From NCBI GenBank assembly GCA_022478985.1, contig JAKSZP010015888.1, forward strand, positions 1 through 64,000: DNA of 64,000 bases, in the 5' to 3' direction. Below the pieces are notes generated by a model, which searched no databases, had not been told where the DNA came from, and saw only the letters and a list, made by a program, of their open reading frames with translations. Below, piece by piece: positions 1 to 12,622 of this stretch (position 1 is its first letter; each line of letters opens with the position of its first letter). The translations under genes and the position numbers were made by a program. This DNA comes from Massospora cicadina (lineage: Eukaryota; Entomophthoromycota; Entomophthoromycetes; Entomophthorales; Entomophthoraceae).

Positions 1-289
1 AGCTCAAACCTGATTTTCTACCAAATTCTACCCCACAAGATCCCAATATCTTAATGCTATGAAAATATTACCAGGAGATCAAGAAGCTCATCTGACCTTA
101 CAGATGGGAAGAGATGGTTAAATCACTCAGTAATCAAGAATCACACTTCACAAATTCCCAGTATCATGAATCCCCTTTTGTTTTCAACAGTACTATGAAT
201 AGTAGTTTTTTTTAATGAAGTACTTTTTTTAGCTGAATTTATTAGTTATCTTAATTTTCTCTAGTTTTATTTTATTCCAATGGACAAAG

Positions 290-1730
290 CCTCGTCCAAA
301 GACGCGTATCTTGAAGACCTGCACTCAGATTCTCGCACCTCCAGTGACCTAACCTGTCAGCCCAACAAATTGGATCCTCTCCTACCCTTTTAAGGTGTGC
401 AGGGGCGTGCATCAGGGAGACCCTCCATCGCCCTTATTGTTTGTTCGCAATAGAGACCCTTTTAGTGGCTCTCACGAAATCAGACTAGAAGAAACTTAAA
501 ATTAATGGGGAAAATTATTCTCACTTGATGTTTGCAAATTATACTTAAAATTATGTCTCATCAGAGGAGTAGGAGAAGGTGGTGATGAGCATTTCTATAT
601 ATGTAAAAGCGAGCAAGCAACGCCAAGGTCAACCTGTCAAAATCCCAGGCAAATTATACTTTAAGGAAAGCGATGTTGGATGTGGCCCCAAAAAGCTCAA
701 AACCTTGGATGGCAACAAGTGAAGAGTTTCTATGCCTCAGATGGCCTATCCATGAGTGGGCATCGATGCATGATATATTGCTCAAACTTGAAGGAGACCT
801 TAAAGCATCTAGGAAATGGCAATGTATCATCCTATAATATCAGGCAGAGCCATTGTCATTATTTTATCGTTTCCAGAATATGGTACATTGCAGTATTTGT
901 TACACGCCTACATCTTCCACAAAAAAATAAAAAGATTATTTACCCAGTTCGTCTGGCAGGGGCAAGCGTTATGATCAGTTTTGAAAAACTTTTTCCAAGA
1001 AGTAAAGAAGGGGGAATCAGTCTGTTTGATCTTAAAAGTATGGAAAAGCACTATAAATAAATGGTTAGCACAGGTCACCAGAGAGGGAAACCCCAAGATT
1101 TAGGTTTCTAATAGTGGAAGACTACTTTGCTAAGGCTTTCAAGGATCAGAACATCAAGGACTTTGGTGTCAACTGTGACATCAATCAAGGGACCATACTG
1201 AGCGTGGGGAACCTACCAGTCTATTGAAATTATTACTTTAGAGCTTGGGCAGGAAGGAATAGGAGAATAAAGGGTAATAGTGGACCATCAAAATGATCCA
1301 TATAAATATTTTTTGCAAAGGAGCATTTGGGACTGGAGATGGAACCTCGTCTACGCAAGGCCTTTAAGCACTTTAATGGGGCGGTTCAATGGGGGGACCT
1401 CCTCAATGGCGATGACTGAAGGGTGATTAAGGTGGAAGCAGCTAATGATGTTGACAGTGCCTCTAAGGTTTGTGTTCATGATATGGGGGGAGGTAATTTA
1501 TGGTCAATGGCTTGACAGAAGCCAGCGTTGCTTCCTTTAAGAAGGAATCCAAGCGATGAAATTTTTAGCCATAGTCAAGTGATGGTTAGAAAAAGCCATA
1601 GAAAGATAGACAATACTCTTTACTTAAATAAGTCCAACTTAGGGGTCAATATGGCCTCATTAATCGAAATAAGGAATGGGAGGCATATCTCTGAGCTGTC
1701 TGGGTAGCTTTTTCTGCCCAGTACACCAAA
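290..1730 (+). pseudogene. L1/Tx1-like LINE ORF2 remnant (RT and C-terminal part)
   Basis: Decayed reverse transcriptase ORF of a non-LTR retrotransposon. At 398-442 one frame reads CRGVHQGDPPSPLLF, the conserved LINE RT block; a frameshift follows, and the next residues continue in the neighbouring frame. The 126-codon open stretch at 680-1060 carries the post-RT region typical of L1/Tx1 elements, with the motifs RIWYIAV and EGGISLFDLKSMEK. Further degenerate coding continues to about 1730. The catalytic FADD block and the endonuclease are not visible, so this is a fragment. Family knowledge: ORF2 supplies RT and endonuclease for target-primed insertion. The clade assignment (L1/Tx1 rather than another LINE) is inferred from the RT block and the post-RT motif only. 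Confidence 0.6.
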
Positions 1731-3644
1731 CAGTAAATAATATGTCATTTTTTGGTAGCATGAGCCACCCCACCCGCAGTCAGGTTAAGTTATGGACCTT
1801 GATTTGTGCATCTTTAGTGCAGTGGGTGGATGTACCCCAGGTTTTATAACACAACGTTGCCTGCACTTGGAGCCCTTAGGGGAACACAAAACCACAAAGA
1901 TAGTTGGGGTCCTTTCAAAAATTGCAAAAACTGTCAAGAAATGAGCATTGAGTTTCACAAGGCCAACCTAAAGCACCCTCACCTTTCCCACTTAAAAGGC
2001 TGACATTGCACTCATTAAAATCACTACTTTACACAAGAACCACTCCTTATCAAAGTCCCCTGAAGGAGGAGTAGACCCTATCCTTCTAGGAAAGGGTAAT
2101 GTAAGACCATTGGCTCCAGCTATCAAACTTTACCAGGTAATTCACCATTTTAGACCAAGAAGGGTTAAAACCCCAGGGCCCTGCCCTTAATTAAATCTTT
2201 GACCTAGGACATACACTGGATGAGAGATGGGTGAATTTAGTTCTTCTCTGCCTCCCATGTTTCTTGCCCCAACCTTCCCCCAAAACCACCCTAGTTGCTA
2301 AATCTGCAGAGTACTACAACTAAAAGATTGTTAACTATGTAAATTCTAAAAACTGTATATATGCATCTAAAAAGGCCTAGTCCTCATCCAAAACAGGCAG
2401 CTCAATCATAAGATGCCATGAAAGAGAAGAATTTATAGTAGAGAAATTCATTTAATAGGTTAAAGGTGAAGGATTGAAGATGGGGATCAAACCTGGCACT
2501 AAATCCTGAAATTTTCAAAGTGGATTTGGACATTTAATTCAGCAAAATGACCCAAGATTAGCGCAGGAACTTAGGCATTACTAATAAATTTGTAATCAGG
2601 GTTTGAAACCACTGTTTATAGTATTCAAAGTCTGTAACCATTTCTTGGTTTGAGATCTTACTTAACTCCTCCCCAAGCACAACCTAAAAACCACAACGCT
2701 GCCAATGGTATGATGTTGGGTTATTGCTTATTATATTTTCCATAACAAAATTATTCAATAAACAGTTTTCTGATTTTCTTTTTATATTTATTTGAGGCAA
2801 GCCGATCAGCGGATGGACATTAACAAAAGTAAGAAAGAAGATAAATATTGACATGAACCTGATCAAGGTCAACTCTGTTAAAGAAAGTTTTCCACCTTCA
2901 GAATGGGACTCAGATTTTTCTGGTTACATCATGGGTAAGGTTTTCGTGTTATTATGCCTACTAACCACCAATAGCTCCATCAAATAGCACCCTAGTCAAT
3001 GTGCAAAGGGAAGGATTCGCTGATTTTATTTTCATTACAAAATTTTGTTGTTAGTTCATGGTTCTTGTCATTTAAAGTTGTAGCTTAAAGGGTCTCATTC
3101 AGTTTTCCTAGTTGAAGCCCCCTAATATGATAAGGAACCTAACCCCTCCACTTTTTGAGTCCTGATGAAGCGTAGCTGATCCTGTTCCTGTTGTTGTTTA
3201 ATGAAGAACTCTAAATTACAGGGAAGATTTCTTTTGGCATGCACTCATACTACATTAACTTTATAGATGATAAGATATTCACAAGGTTTCATATAATCTA
3301 CTAAACTTTGGGGATAGTAAGATCAGAGACAGATGGCATATTATGAATAATGCCATCATTTTGTCACACAGTTTTTTTACTAACAGAGTCAATTAGAAAT
3401 TTTAATAGGAAATATTAAATTAATTAATTTGTATAATATTGTAAGCTTATTTGATAGTGTGATACTAGCACCAAGGAGATCAGTGTTCCCGCCTAAGTTT
3501 AGAACCATTTAGTGCTAAAAAAATACTAACACTAAGAAATAAGTAATTTTTAATAGCTGTATATTTCATATATCCAGGTACACAAAAAAGTATATTTCTT
3601 TACTAATTTTTTACAAATGAAAAGAATGCAATATAATAACTAAA
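1731..3644. other. intergenic, no gene recognised
   Basis: Multiple stops in all frames and no recognisable protein motif. A GGTAATGT followed by a pyrimidine/purine mix near 2096-2140 faintly recalls the tail shared by the SINEs and X-elements. The match is too short to call. Confidence 0.4.
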
Positions 3645-3658
3645 TTAGTTTTAGTATA

Positions 3659-3941
3659 AGGAGAGGATACCCCAGTGGTAGAATAGGGACCTCTACCGCT
3701 GCCTCCCTGAGTTTGATCCTGGTAGTGAACTTTGGGTAGGGGACAATTATGACTGTGTTGGCGTTGCGCACCAAAGCCCCAAACCAAGATAGCAAATAGT
3801 AAAGGTGGTCCATGGAGTTCATGGCATATCATACGCCACGCATGGAGGTTTTCCAGGTTTTATCCTCCTTTCCCATTTTCTTCACTTCCCCTCATCAGTG
3901 CGGTATCATTCCCAGGTGGCCCACCTCAAATAAAATTTAAG
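3659..3941 (+). mobile_element. SINE1 copy a, tRNA-derived SINE
   Basis: A 283-bp tRNA-derived SINE. The head carries pol III A and B boxes, followed by a unique body of about 170 bp and a 3' tail reading GTGCGGTATCATTCCCAGG then AATAAAAT. It is flanked by an imperfect 14-bp target duplication, TTAGTTTTARTATA, at 3645-3658 and 3942-3955 (13 of 14 identical). Two other copies lie in the window at 11231-11514 and 56692-56978, both on the minus strand. They match along the whole length, so the borders are well supported. SINEs encode no protein and are copied by a LINE RT; the tail presumably carries the recognition signal. I cannot say which tRNA the head came from. Confidence 0.85.
3668..3719 (+). 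promoter_or_regulatory. internal RNA polymerase III promoter of SINE1 copy a
   Basis: A box TACCCCAGTGG at 3668-3678 and B box GAGTTTGATCC at 3709-3719, about 30 bp apart as in tRNA genes. Both boxes can be followed in the other two copies, with changes in the B box. Confidence 0.7.
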
Positions 3942-3955
3942 TTAGTTTTAATATA

Positions 3956-5999
3956 TTTAACTGCATTCATATAAGATCTAATGTATTAAATAAAACTGGG
4001 CGCTCCAATTATACTCATGAGAAATCTGAAGATACCACAGATGTTCAGTTTACAAATAAGTTAAGTCACTAAAGTACACCATTAAAGTGACAATCTCAAC
4101 TGGCATCAGCAAATGAGATGAAGTATACAATAAGAATTCTTAATATGCCATATAACATTTTTATATAGAAGGACTTTAATCTCAAACCAATCTGTACTAT
4201 GATATGACTTTAAATAAATTTATAAGAGCAGCTTAATATACAACTGATGTCTATTTGAAAGATGTTTGCTTTTTTATCAATGGCTATATATTGTATGTTA
4301 CAAAATAGCAGAAGTAATGACATAGTTATTGTTCTCTTAGTTTCAGTATAAAAGATAGGGCTATATTGAAGTTCTATCTTATAATGCATATAAATACTGA
4401 GTAACTGGATAAATATACATTTAAAGTATAAAAAAGTGTCACAAGATTAACTGACTTATACAAGTTTTTACTAACTGATATCAATAAACTTATGTAAAGA
4501 TTAAATTTATCAAACTAAATTAGTTCAGCTAATTTATTTGCATGTACTAATGCATATTTAATATCTACTGAATTGTAAAATTTTTCTTTTAGAAATTTCT
4601 TTAAAATGTTTAAAGGTTCAATTGTAGCATACTTTTTTATTTCTTACATTATAATTATTTCTATAAATTTACTGAATAGGTTTACTGACATGATAGCTAC
4701 CATATAGATCATATACAAATACATGTGCAAAGCTGCATGTACTATTAGTTATATAATGTATATGATAGTCAATAATGCTGTCATATTAGTTCTTAATCTA
4801 GTTTATAATCTATAAAAAAACCTTTGAATATTTTATATAATGAGATATACAGCATTAAAGATATACTTTGTTTTAAGTAATAAAATCCTAAAATGATCTT
4901 GATAAAATATAAATATATAATAAGATAATTGATTAAACCTTAAAAACAAGGGTAGATAGGCAAGCAGGGTAATTTTTGCTACTACTTAGGTGGGGTTTAA
5001 TATTCAGAACATGGCTAAAGAGTTTAATATATATACTAAGGTTGATCCGCCTTATGTGACTGAACCTTGAGAGTTTGTTACATATAAAAGTTTACAAATT
5101 AGTATTTAAGGAGAAAGATGCTTGTACGTTTATTAAGCAGCCAATATTCTGATTTTAGAAAATGTCATACTTGAAAAGTGGTATTTTAGATAAGTTGAGA
5201 ATGATAACTTCTTATAATATTTTCATATTTTACAAATGATGTAGTAAAAATATAATTGTTAACACAGCCTAAAGTAGACTAAGTAAACAAAAAGTTACTA
5301 CCACACAACAAATATATCTCATCATTGTATAGCTATTAAACTCTATTTGTTTTATCATGTCAATTAGTACGTTTTTTATTTCTTTTTTAAATATAAATAA
5401 GTTAAAATTTAGATCTAGATAAATTAATGCATTTAACAGGAATCTATATTTATTACAATACTCTTTACTGAACAAATTACAATAAGTACAATTTTATACT
5501 ATACTTTAGTATGCTAAATCTAGTCATACTCTCAGTATACATAGTAAAAAGTAGATTCTTTATAGCATTACAGAGCTACAAGATAGTATTAAGCTAACTT
5601 TTAGGTAAAATGTTTATGAATAATCACATATGACGTCTAACTTTACTCTGCTTATATGTGGTTTTAATTATATACATTAGAGTAAAAGTTGGTAAAAGTT
5701 CAGTGGTATCAGATTGCAAATTATTTAATGATTTATATAATATTTTTTATTCTTAATCAATAAGTTCTAAGCGAATTATGCGCATTGCCAAAAAATTAGA
5801 GTAAAGCTTGGTTAAATTATTAAAGATTAATGACAGAAAAGTAGTAACATCATATCTAATACATTACCTTACATATGATATAGTATACAACTAAAATAAA
5901 GTCAAGTCAAAATCAACAGAGTATCACAAATTTATTTTTGGCCTTCAAAATCTTTAAATAGTGATAAAACAAAATTTTGTCATTGTAATTAATGTAGTT
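3956..5999. other. AT-rich intergenic, nothing recognised
   Basis: Very AT-rich sequence with stops throughout and no protein motif, repeat match or RNA gene that I can support. Confidence 0.5.
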
Positions 6000-7254
6000 T
6001 TTTACAGATGAGGCTACAAATAGTACAGTAGATCAATCCTCAACCAGTGGAATGAGTAGGGTTTACCCCCAAACTGGAAGAGTTTCAGGCAACCAACCGC
6101 TGCAGATAGGGATGAATTAGCCCTTTTTATAGATTTGGATGAGCAAAGAATTTTCATCATGATCAGAGTAATTCAAAAAATATAGTCGCCTGATGCATCA
6201 GAGGATTCACTTAGTGCAAACAATGACGTTGCCAAAAACTATTTTATAAAGTGACCCCCTTTTATATTTTTGGGGACAAAAAAGTTGCATCCACTGATGA
6301 TGCTACAATGATTTGATAAATTACACCAATGGGAGTGATCAAAGCACCAGAGTGAATATTAATAAATCAGAAAACCAACCAATTATGAGAGTCACTAAAA
6401 ACAAAATGTGAAGCACATCATAGGAGCGCCGCCATTCAAAACTGAAGACAACCAGCATATTACCAGATTTGGTAATAAATCAATATTGGAGGAAGATACA
6501 ACTTTCCAAACCCAGAATCAGGGACCAATGAAAGGGGCCCTGGACATCCAGTTTCAGGGATAATCACCATGAGAAGAATCTTGCTTTTTAGGATAAGCCC
6601 AAATGTATTAAGCCACATAAACAGCTATTAGACGCCATCTAACTAGGAATTCTGGAAATTTTTTATATTGATACCCTTATTCTCATTTTGTTTCTTAATT
6701 TTTATTCATTTTAATATCTTGATTTTTACTTGAAGTAATAAAATACTTCTCTTTTACATTAATAAAAAGTTTAACACAAGATCTCAGTTAAATCCTTTTT
6801 TTAGTACTAAATGCTCAGTTAAATCCTTTTATTTTAACTATTAGTAGTTCAAGTGAACATATTGTTAGTATCTAGTCTGGATTTCTCCATTTGAGAAAAA
6901 TACATTAACTAGTCTGAGATTTTCTCTGTTTGAACAAGGACACTCTCATCACGGATATCTTGGAGCCAATCTTCTAGAGGAGAGGTTTTGGCTTCTTTTA
7001 GGTCCTGAGGGATAACATATAATGAACATTTCTAAGAGTGTCAACAAGAGATTCGCCATTGGTGCAAACAGTTTACCAAGGAGACCAATAATATAAAGAG
7101 TAGCATCAAAGGAGAATCTGCTCTATGAGGATAATTGTGATCCAAGTAAAGGTTTTTTAGTGCCTATTCTGCGCAGAGTAGATCCCCTGAGAAGTGAGTA
7201 AGCCTCACATTTTAGTAAAGCTGAGGTCAGCAAGATGACGTTGTGCTCACTACA
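6000..7254 (+). repeat. 5' LTR of Ty3/gypsy element A1
   Basis: Long terminal repeat of about 1.25 kb. It aligns end to end with 12623-13852 and with 60209-61439, all on the plus strand. Shared landmarks are GATGAGGCYAC near the start, an ATTTTAATATCTTGATTTT block in the middle and TGCTCACTACA at the end. The start at 6000 is set by alignment with the 12623 copy, which begins TGTTG right after a purine tract. Divergence between the two A1 LTRs is high, so the insertion is old. No clean target duplication was found. Confidence 0.75.
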
Positions 7255-8560
7255 GGGGTGGCATCTAGAGTCCCTAGTGTGGATCATGAGAGTTCTTATT
7301 AGCAATTGACAATGAGGTGGATGTGTAAGTATATCAAGAGAGGATTCCTCTGAGCTCATGGTAAGGGAGAATGATACATTCTGTTTAAGACTCCAAACCC
7401 TGAAATAGAAAGCTCATTATTTACATAACAATCTTGAGCGCATCAAGGAGACCACCAGAAGAGCACGAATTTCCTCTCTACCTATTGTGAGAGGACCTTC
7501 ACCTATTATAAAACTGGAATCTACTCTTAGAAGTCTATAGGAGAAAAGTGTATTCTATGTAAAAAAGAAGGAAAAAATCATTACCTCTCTGAATGTATAT
7601 GGAGAGCGCTTGTAAAAGCACAATAATATGCTGTTTTCTGTGGATAAGAGTATATACAATTTTAAGGCACAAATGCATACTATAACATAACCTAAATCTA
7701 CTCTTTTAGAATTTAACTGAAGGCATCTATATGGATTTCTCAACAGAATTTACCACAACTGGTCAGAACTGCTACGCAACTGATTATGATGCACGCTGGA
7801 CTGTTAAAGAAGAACCTAATTTTAACCTGTACTTTAAGACCATGTACACATCTAGAGAAGAAAAACTTGCGAAGAACCCCTCCAGATGTATGAGAACAGT
7901 AAGGATGGCACTAGAGATTTCTAAAAGGCTCACCACGTTCAAGCGTTATGAGCTACAAGGCTCAGGAGATCATTAGCACGATCATATAACCTTGGTTATT
8001 GTGGAACAAAGTAAATAGTGTCCTGACTTTAGAGTTTTGTAGTGAACAAAATGTCCAAAATGTGAAATCAAAGTCCTCCTGATAAAATTGGTAAGAATGA
8101 GTAAGTCGTGAATTATGCCTTGAAATACTATCTCAAGGCTCAACAATTGAGGGACTTCAGGAACCATGGATTTACATACTGTGAAAACCATTCTTCTGAG
8201 CCTTGGAGATGCATTCTAACTTAAAGATGCTTTAAGACTCTAGCGGTTAAGAGCGTGACGTCCCTCAAAGTGCTTAAGGAAGCGTCACTCAATATACAAT
8301 GGACATATATAACTGATAACAAGGCCATGGGACCAACGCCCCCCTGACATTTTAGCAAAGCTGTCTTGTCACTAAAGATAAGGATGAAAAATCATAGGAT
8401 ATGAGTTCTAAACCACATGAGTGCTTGCCTCATCAAAAGTTAACCTGAGATATATGTCATCAACCTGGGCACTTTTATTGATCTTGTCCAATATTTGTCA
8501 TGAAAAAATTAAGTAACATCTAAAGAGGATACCCACAAAACTGTAAACAGGGTGGATCTC
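7255..8560 (+). pseudogene. gag: A1 gag remnant with CCHC knuckle
   Basis: Capsid precursor of a Ty3/gypsy retrotransposon, broken by many stops and frameshifts. The recognisable end is a nucleocapsid zinc knuckle at about 8447-8490 with spacing C-x2-C-x4-H-x4-C (core CHQPGHFY), in which the first cysteine codon is now TGA. The second copy at 62621-62662 keeps that first cysteine but has lost the histidine and the last cysteine, so the two copies complement each other as evidence. The upstream part is helical and charged, as expected for a capsid domain, but is too eroded to place precisely. Confidence 0.6.
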
Positions 8561-8879
8561 CACACTGAGGCTGAAGACGATCACAAAGATGATGATTTGG
8601 CTAACTTAGGATACTACATGTTAGGGACACCTAGCGTGGTAGCTACGTCTACTAGATAAAGAGTCCAAGGCGCTGACAGATCTAAATTGAGCAATATCTA
8701 CCTAAAGCAAGCGAAATAGCCTACCTTAGTCATCAATTCAGTTGAAAAGTGAGAGCAGTTAGTTATAGCCATCTTCAAGAACTTGGCACTGGATGGCGAG
8801 GATACTGTCAAAGATACAACAAGCGCTACCACTCTTAAGAAGTTTGAATAATATGCTACCAATATATTGACCTCTGGAA

Positions 8880-9260
8880 ACTCCTTTTGGCAAAAGCGTA
8901 ACAAAAATTGAGGTGATTATCTAGAAGGTGCGCGTCTTTGCAGTACTGTACTCTGAGGCTCCAGTCAACATCATATCATCTAAACTCATGAAGAAGCTGA
9001 AGTTTATTCCCAATACCAACTATAATATGTGGCACCACACTGCAGGACCAGACATAACCCGTGCTCTAAGAGCCTATTCAGAGCTACCATTACACTATGG
9101 GCACATGGTCCTAATGGCACCAGCAGTGGCTTTAGACACCGACCATTAAAACAGCTTGGTTGAGACATAGTTTCTCTTGGAGTTTGGAGCAAATATTGAT
9201 TTCACATCCAGCACTGTGAGCATTTTAAGCTACCAACTTCAGTGGTATTTAAGGATGAAG
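8880..9260 (+). pseudogene. pro: A1 retropepsin remnant
   Basis: Aspartic protease of the Gag-Pol polyprotein. An open stretch at 8928-9149 encodes 73 aa starting with the protease active-site strand. Where D-S/T-G is expected the copy reads YSE, so the active site is destroyed. It then continues APVNIISSKLMKKLK, the usual sequence after the catalytic loop. Element A3 has the same region at about 63100-63330, also without an intact triad. The position, after the knuckle and before RT, is the normal Ty3/gypsy order. Confidence 0.6.
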
Positions 9261-9849
9261 ATGTTAAACCTTGGAGACATTGGATGTGCATGGTGGAAAC
9301 TGATCAATCTATATACCCCGTCAACTACACGCTGACTGATAAGGTTGCGAAGAAGTTACTTCCTACTGTTACATGAAAGAAGGGCTTTTGCTAAGATCTA
9401 GAAAAACTAAAAAGATTTGACCAGGGGATCAACACAGGATGACCTGTCAATTAGTATGAATATTTCACATGATATTATCTTAGAAGTATACAGACATACC
9501 AGAATCTGAGAGAAAGAACCTAGAGTACTACCAGGGTTCTATGACACAAACTACTTTGGAGTTTTGAACATTGTATTAGAAACGTCAATACTCTGACTAT
9601 TAAAGTCAAAACAACAAGTTGCTGTACTGGCCCAATTGACCATTGTCAGGATATATAATCTGTACATGCATTAGGTTATTTTGACAAGCTTAGGTTTGGG
9701 GATGTGAGCCCTAAATAGTATAAGGAGATTGATGAGCTGTTGAATGAGTTCAATTTCTTCATACTGGGTCCAAAGATCATGGCCTATGCAAGGGTAAGGT
9801 TCACAAGATGGATATTGGTTCCTCCATACTGTTCAAATCCAAACCCTAC

Positions 9850-11218
9850 TATTACTCAAAAGCAGAGGGCACTGTTAAAGCTCAAGAGCTGAACCAACTA
9901 TCCAAATAAGGGCTAATCAAACCGTCAAAGAGTCCCGGCATCTCCTTTGCTTGTACGCAAAAAAGTATTGAGTCCATAGAGTAGTCATGGACTACCACCG
10001 CTTAAACAATATAACTAAGAAGGACTTGTACCTGCTCCCGTGCATTGATGACACTCTGAATCCTGGGTGGCTCAATGTACTATTTGGCAATGAATCTGGC
10101 CACCGGCTATATGCAGATGGAACTATTACCAAAAATTTTGAGAAATGCGCCCATGATCAGTAGCCAGGGGCTGTTTGGTTAATGAGAATACCGCAGGAAA
10201 TATGCTACGCTCTTGTAACTTCCAGCATGTAATGAATCACATATTTGGCGATCTCAAGATATCAAGAATGCTGACATATACCATCGTCATCACTGTATTC
10301 AGACAAACATTTTAAAAGCATCTTGAAGAACCTATGAAAGGTCATTATGCGTCTGCGTGCATCTAATCTGAAGTTGAAATGTAGCGAGTGCACCTTTCTA
10401 AAGAGATAGTTAGATTTCCTTGGGCATGAGATCAACCCTAGAAAAGTCAAGTATTAAGATGGAAAGGTGAATGTTACCGTGGCTATAGCCATCAAGGGAC
10501 ATGAGGGATATTCATGTGTTTCTGGTAAGTTTGTGGTACTACTGGCAGTTCATCCCCATTTTTCAGAATTGGCGGCGTCCCTTACATACCTGTTCACCTT
10601 GGAAATGAGGTTAAAATGGGGCCTGGAACAGACCAGACCTTCGTGGAGTTAAAAGCAGATTTAAAGGCACCAATATTTGGCTTATCCTGATTTCAAGACA
10701 ACATTTTACCTATATACTAACGCCAGTAATATAGAACTTGGCGTGATCTTGTCACAATAGATGAAGATGGGATAGATCATCCAATCAAATACTACAGTAA
10801 TTGTTGACTCTTTTTAAAGATAAAGAGTAAAGAAGAGAAGAATTACTCAGTCACTGAGCACAAGTTCTCAGCAGTGATCATAGCAGTCAAACAAAATAGA
10901 AATTACTTGTATGGGGCACATTTTAATATAGCAATGGATCACAAATCACTTCACTGGTTGCAGAACATGTAGGATGCTGAAGGAATCTTTGTCTGCTAAG
11001 CTGAACATTTCCAAGGCTATTATTTTGAGATCATACATTGAGCAGGGGACAAGCAACTTAACTCTGATGGCCTATCACAGTTACCAGTGCTTACTTTCAA
11101 GCACCAGAGAATGATCGACTTTATGACATAATTTGGCTACCAGAAGTGGCCAGCTGGGACGAAACAGAGAAAAGCAAAGAGCGTCTTGAGGAGATGTTCC
11201 AGCTACACCTGGTGTGTT
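9850..11218 (+). pseudogene. pol: A1 reverse transcriptase and RNase H remnant
   Basis: Decayed RT followed by RNase H. RT pieces include VRKKVLSP and an HGLPPLKQYN segment in a neighbouring frame at about 9930-10010. RNase H is the clearest part, at about 10830-11090, with KNYSVTEHKFSAVIIAVK followed by MDHKSLHWLQNM and a DGLSQLPV-type end. The reading is interrupted by SINE1 copy b just downstream. This RT-RNase H order, ending before integrase, identifies a Ty3/gypsy element rather than copia. Confidence 0.7.
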
Positions 11219-11230
11219 GGTGGAAATATT

Positions 11231-11514
11231 TTAGTTTTATTCAAGGTGGGCTGACCTGGGGACAATACCGCACAGATTAAGGAAGTGAAGAAAATGGGAA
11301 ATGAGGATAAAACCTGGAAAACTTCCATGCGTGGCGTATGATAGGCCAGGAACTCCATGGACCGCCTATGCTAATTGCTATCTCGATTTGGGGCATTGGT
11401 GCGCAAAACCAACACAGTCAATGACGTCCCCTACCCAAAGTCCATTACTGGGATCAAAAAGGGAGGCAGTGGTAGAGGGTCCATACTCTACCACTGGGGT
11501 ATCCTCCCTGTGTC
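11231..11514 (-). mobile_element. SINE1 copy b, nested in A1 pol
   Basis: A 284-bp SINE on the minus strand. It is flanked by a perfect 12-bp target duplication GGTGGAAATATT at 11219-11230 and 11515-11526. The tRNA-like head is at the right end (A box reading CCCCAGTGGTAGAG), and the tail toward the left reads GTGCGGTATTGTCCCCAGG then GAATAAAAC. The insertion lies between the RNase H and integrase parts of the older gypsy A1. Open frames across this interval simply follow the repeat and are not genes. Confidence 0.9.
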
Positions 11515-11529
11515 GGTGGAAATATTCAA

Positions 11530-12612
11530 AAGAAGATACAAGCAAGTGGTAACCCTATATTCAGCCTAGTGACAGAATGGTGTTGGTGACGGAAACACAT
11601 AAGCACGTGGGCCATGGAGATTTCAAAGATGCTGTTATACCTGAAAGAGAGGTTCTACTGGGAGTGCATGTCAGACGAAGTGCATCAAGCTTTGAAATTC
11701 TGCATACCTTGTGTGAGTTTCCACCTTCTGGAGAAAAAGATTCAAGTTTATACTGATCCCCCCTTCAGAGCCATTCGGCAATGTCTCAATTGATTTGGTG
11801 GGACCCTAAAAACTGCCTCCGGTGGTTCTAAGTTTATCCTAGTTGTGATCAACCACTTTACCAAGTGGGTTAAGGTATCCGTTTTCATAATGTAAGACAC
11901 AAACTTCACCATTTGATTCCTGTACATTCAAGTCATCACTAGTCACAGTTGCCTTTAAGTTTTTACTTTAATACTATATAAAGAACTTCATCTCAGAAAT
12001 AGTGAGGAAGTCAATGGACCTAGTGGGAGTGAAGCAGAAGTTCACTAACTCCTACACTACGTCCTCAAATGAAAGCATTGAGTGAGTCATTAAAACTTTG
12101 GGAGGGATCTTAAAGAAAATATCCCTCAACTACAGATTTAAATAGAATTGGTTGCCGCCCTATAGTTAGTGGCTTACCTTTTATGCCACCACTGAGTAAT
12201 TGAGATGTCCCCTTTTAGAGCCCTATATGGGCAAGAGGCATCTCTGACGACCCTCCTGCACCAATCATCACAGATGACTGGAAGAACCTGCTGCCTGGAA
12301 GCTGTCAGCACGAGTTAGCTGATGAACTTATCAGAATTATATAAAAAATTTTAAACTATATTGAGGCGACCACTACTCAAAGTCATTGGAAGAGTCAGAG
12401 ACATACTAAGCTACCAGAGTTCAGCCTAAAGATATGTTTTTGATCTATCATCTGCAAGGAACACAGCCAGAGAAGTACAGAATATTTGGACTGGGCCTGC
12501 TACTGTCATAACGAAGAGATGAGCGGAATACTTTATTCAGGATAATGATGCTAACATTTTGTTTCATAGAATACATGTCCAGCACCTGAGGTCATTCCCC
12601 ATTCTCGTCTTG
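11530..12612 (+). pseudogene. pol: A1 integrase remnant
   Basis: DDE integrase of the gypsy element, frameshifted. Visible pieces are DLVGPLKTASGG-like sequence and VINHFTKWVKV near 11800-11880 (first catalytic Asp region), a MSPFRALYGQEASL block near 12205-12245, and a GPATVI...AEYFIQDNDANILFHRIHVQHL end near 12500-12590. That end is the usual GPY/F-type C terminus. No chromodomain is seen. A short purine tract AAGGGAAAG (12614-12622) sits directly before the 3' LTR and fits a polypurine tract. Confidence 0.65.
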
Positions 12613-12622
12613 TAAGGGAAAG

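Noticed and set aside
3611..3832. Minus-strand frames of 60-73 aa
   Set aside because: They run antisense through SINE1 copy a; the similar frames at 11301-11552 and 56758-56940 are SINE1 copies too.
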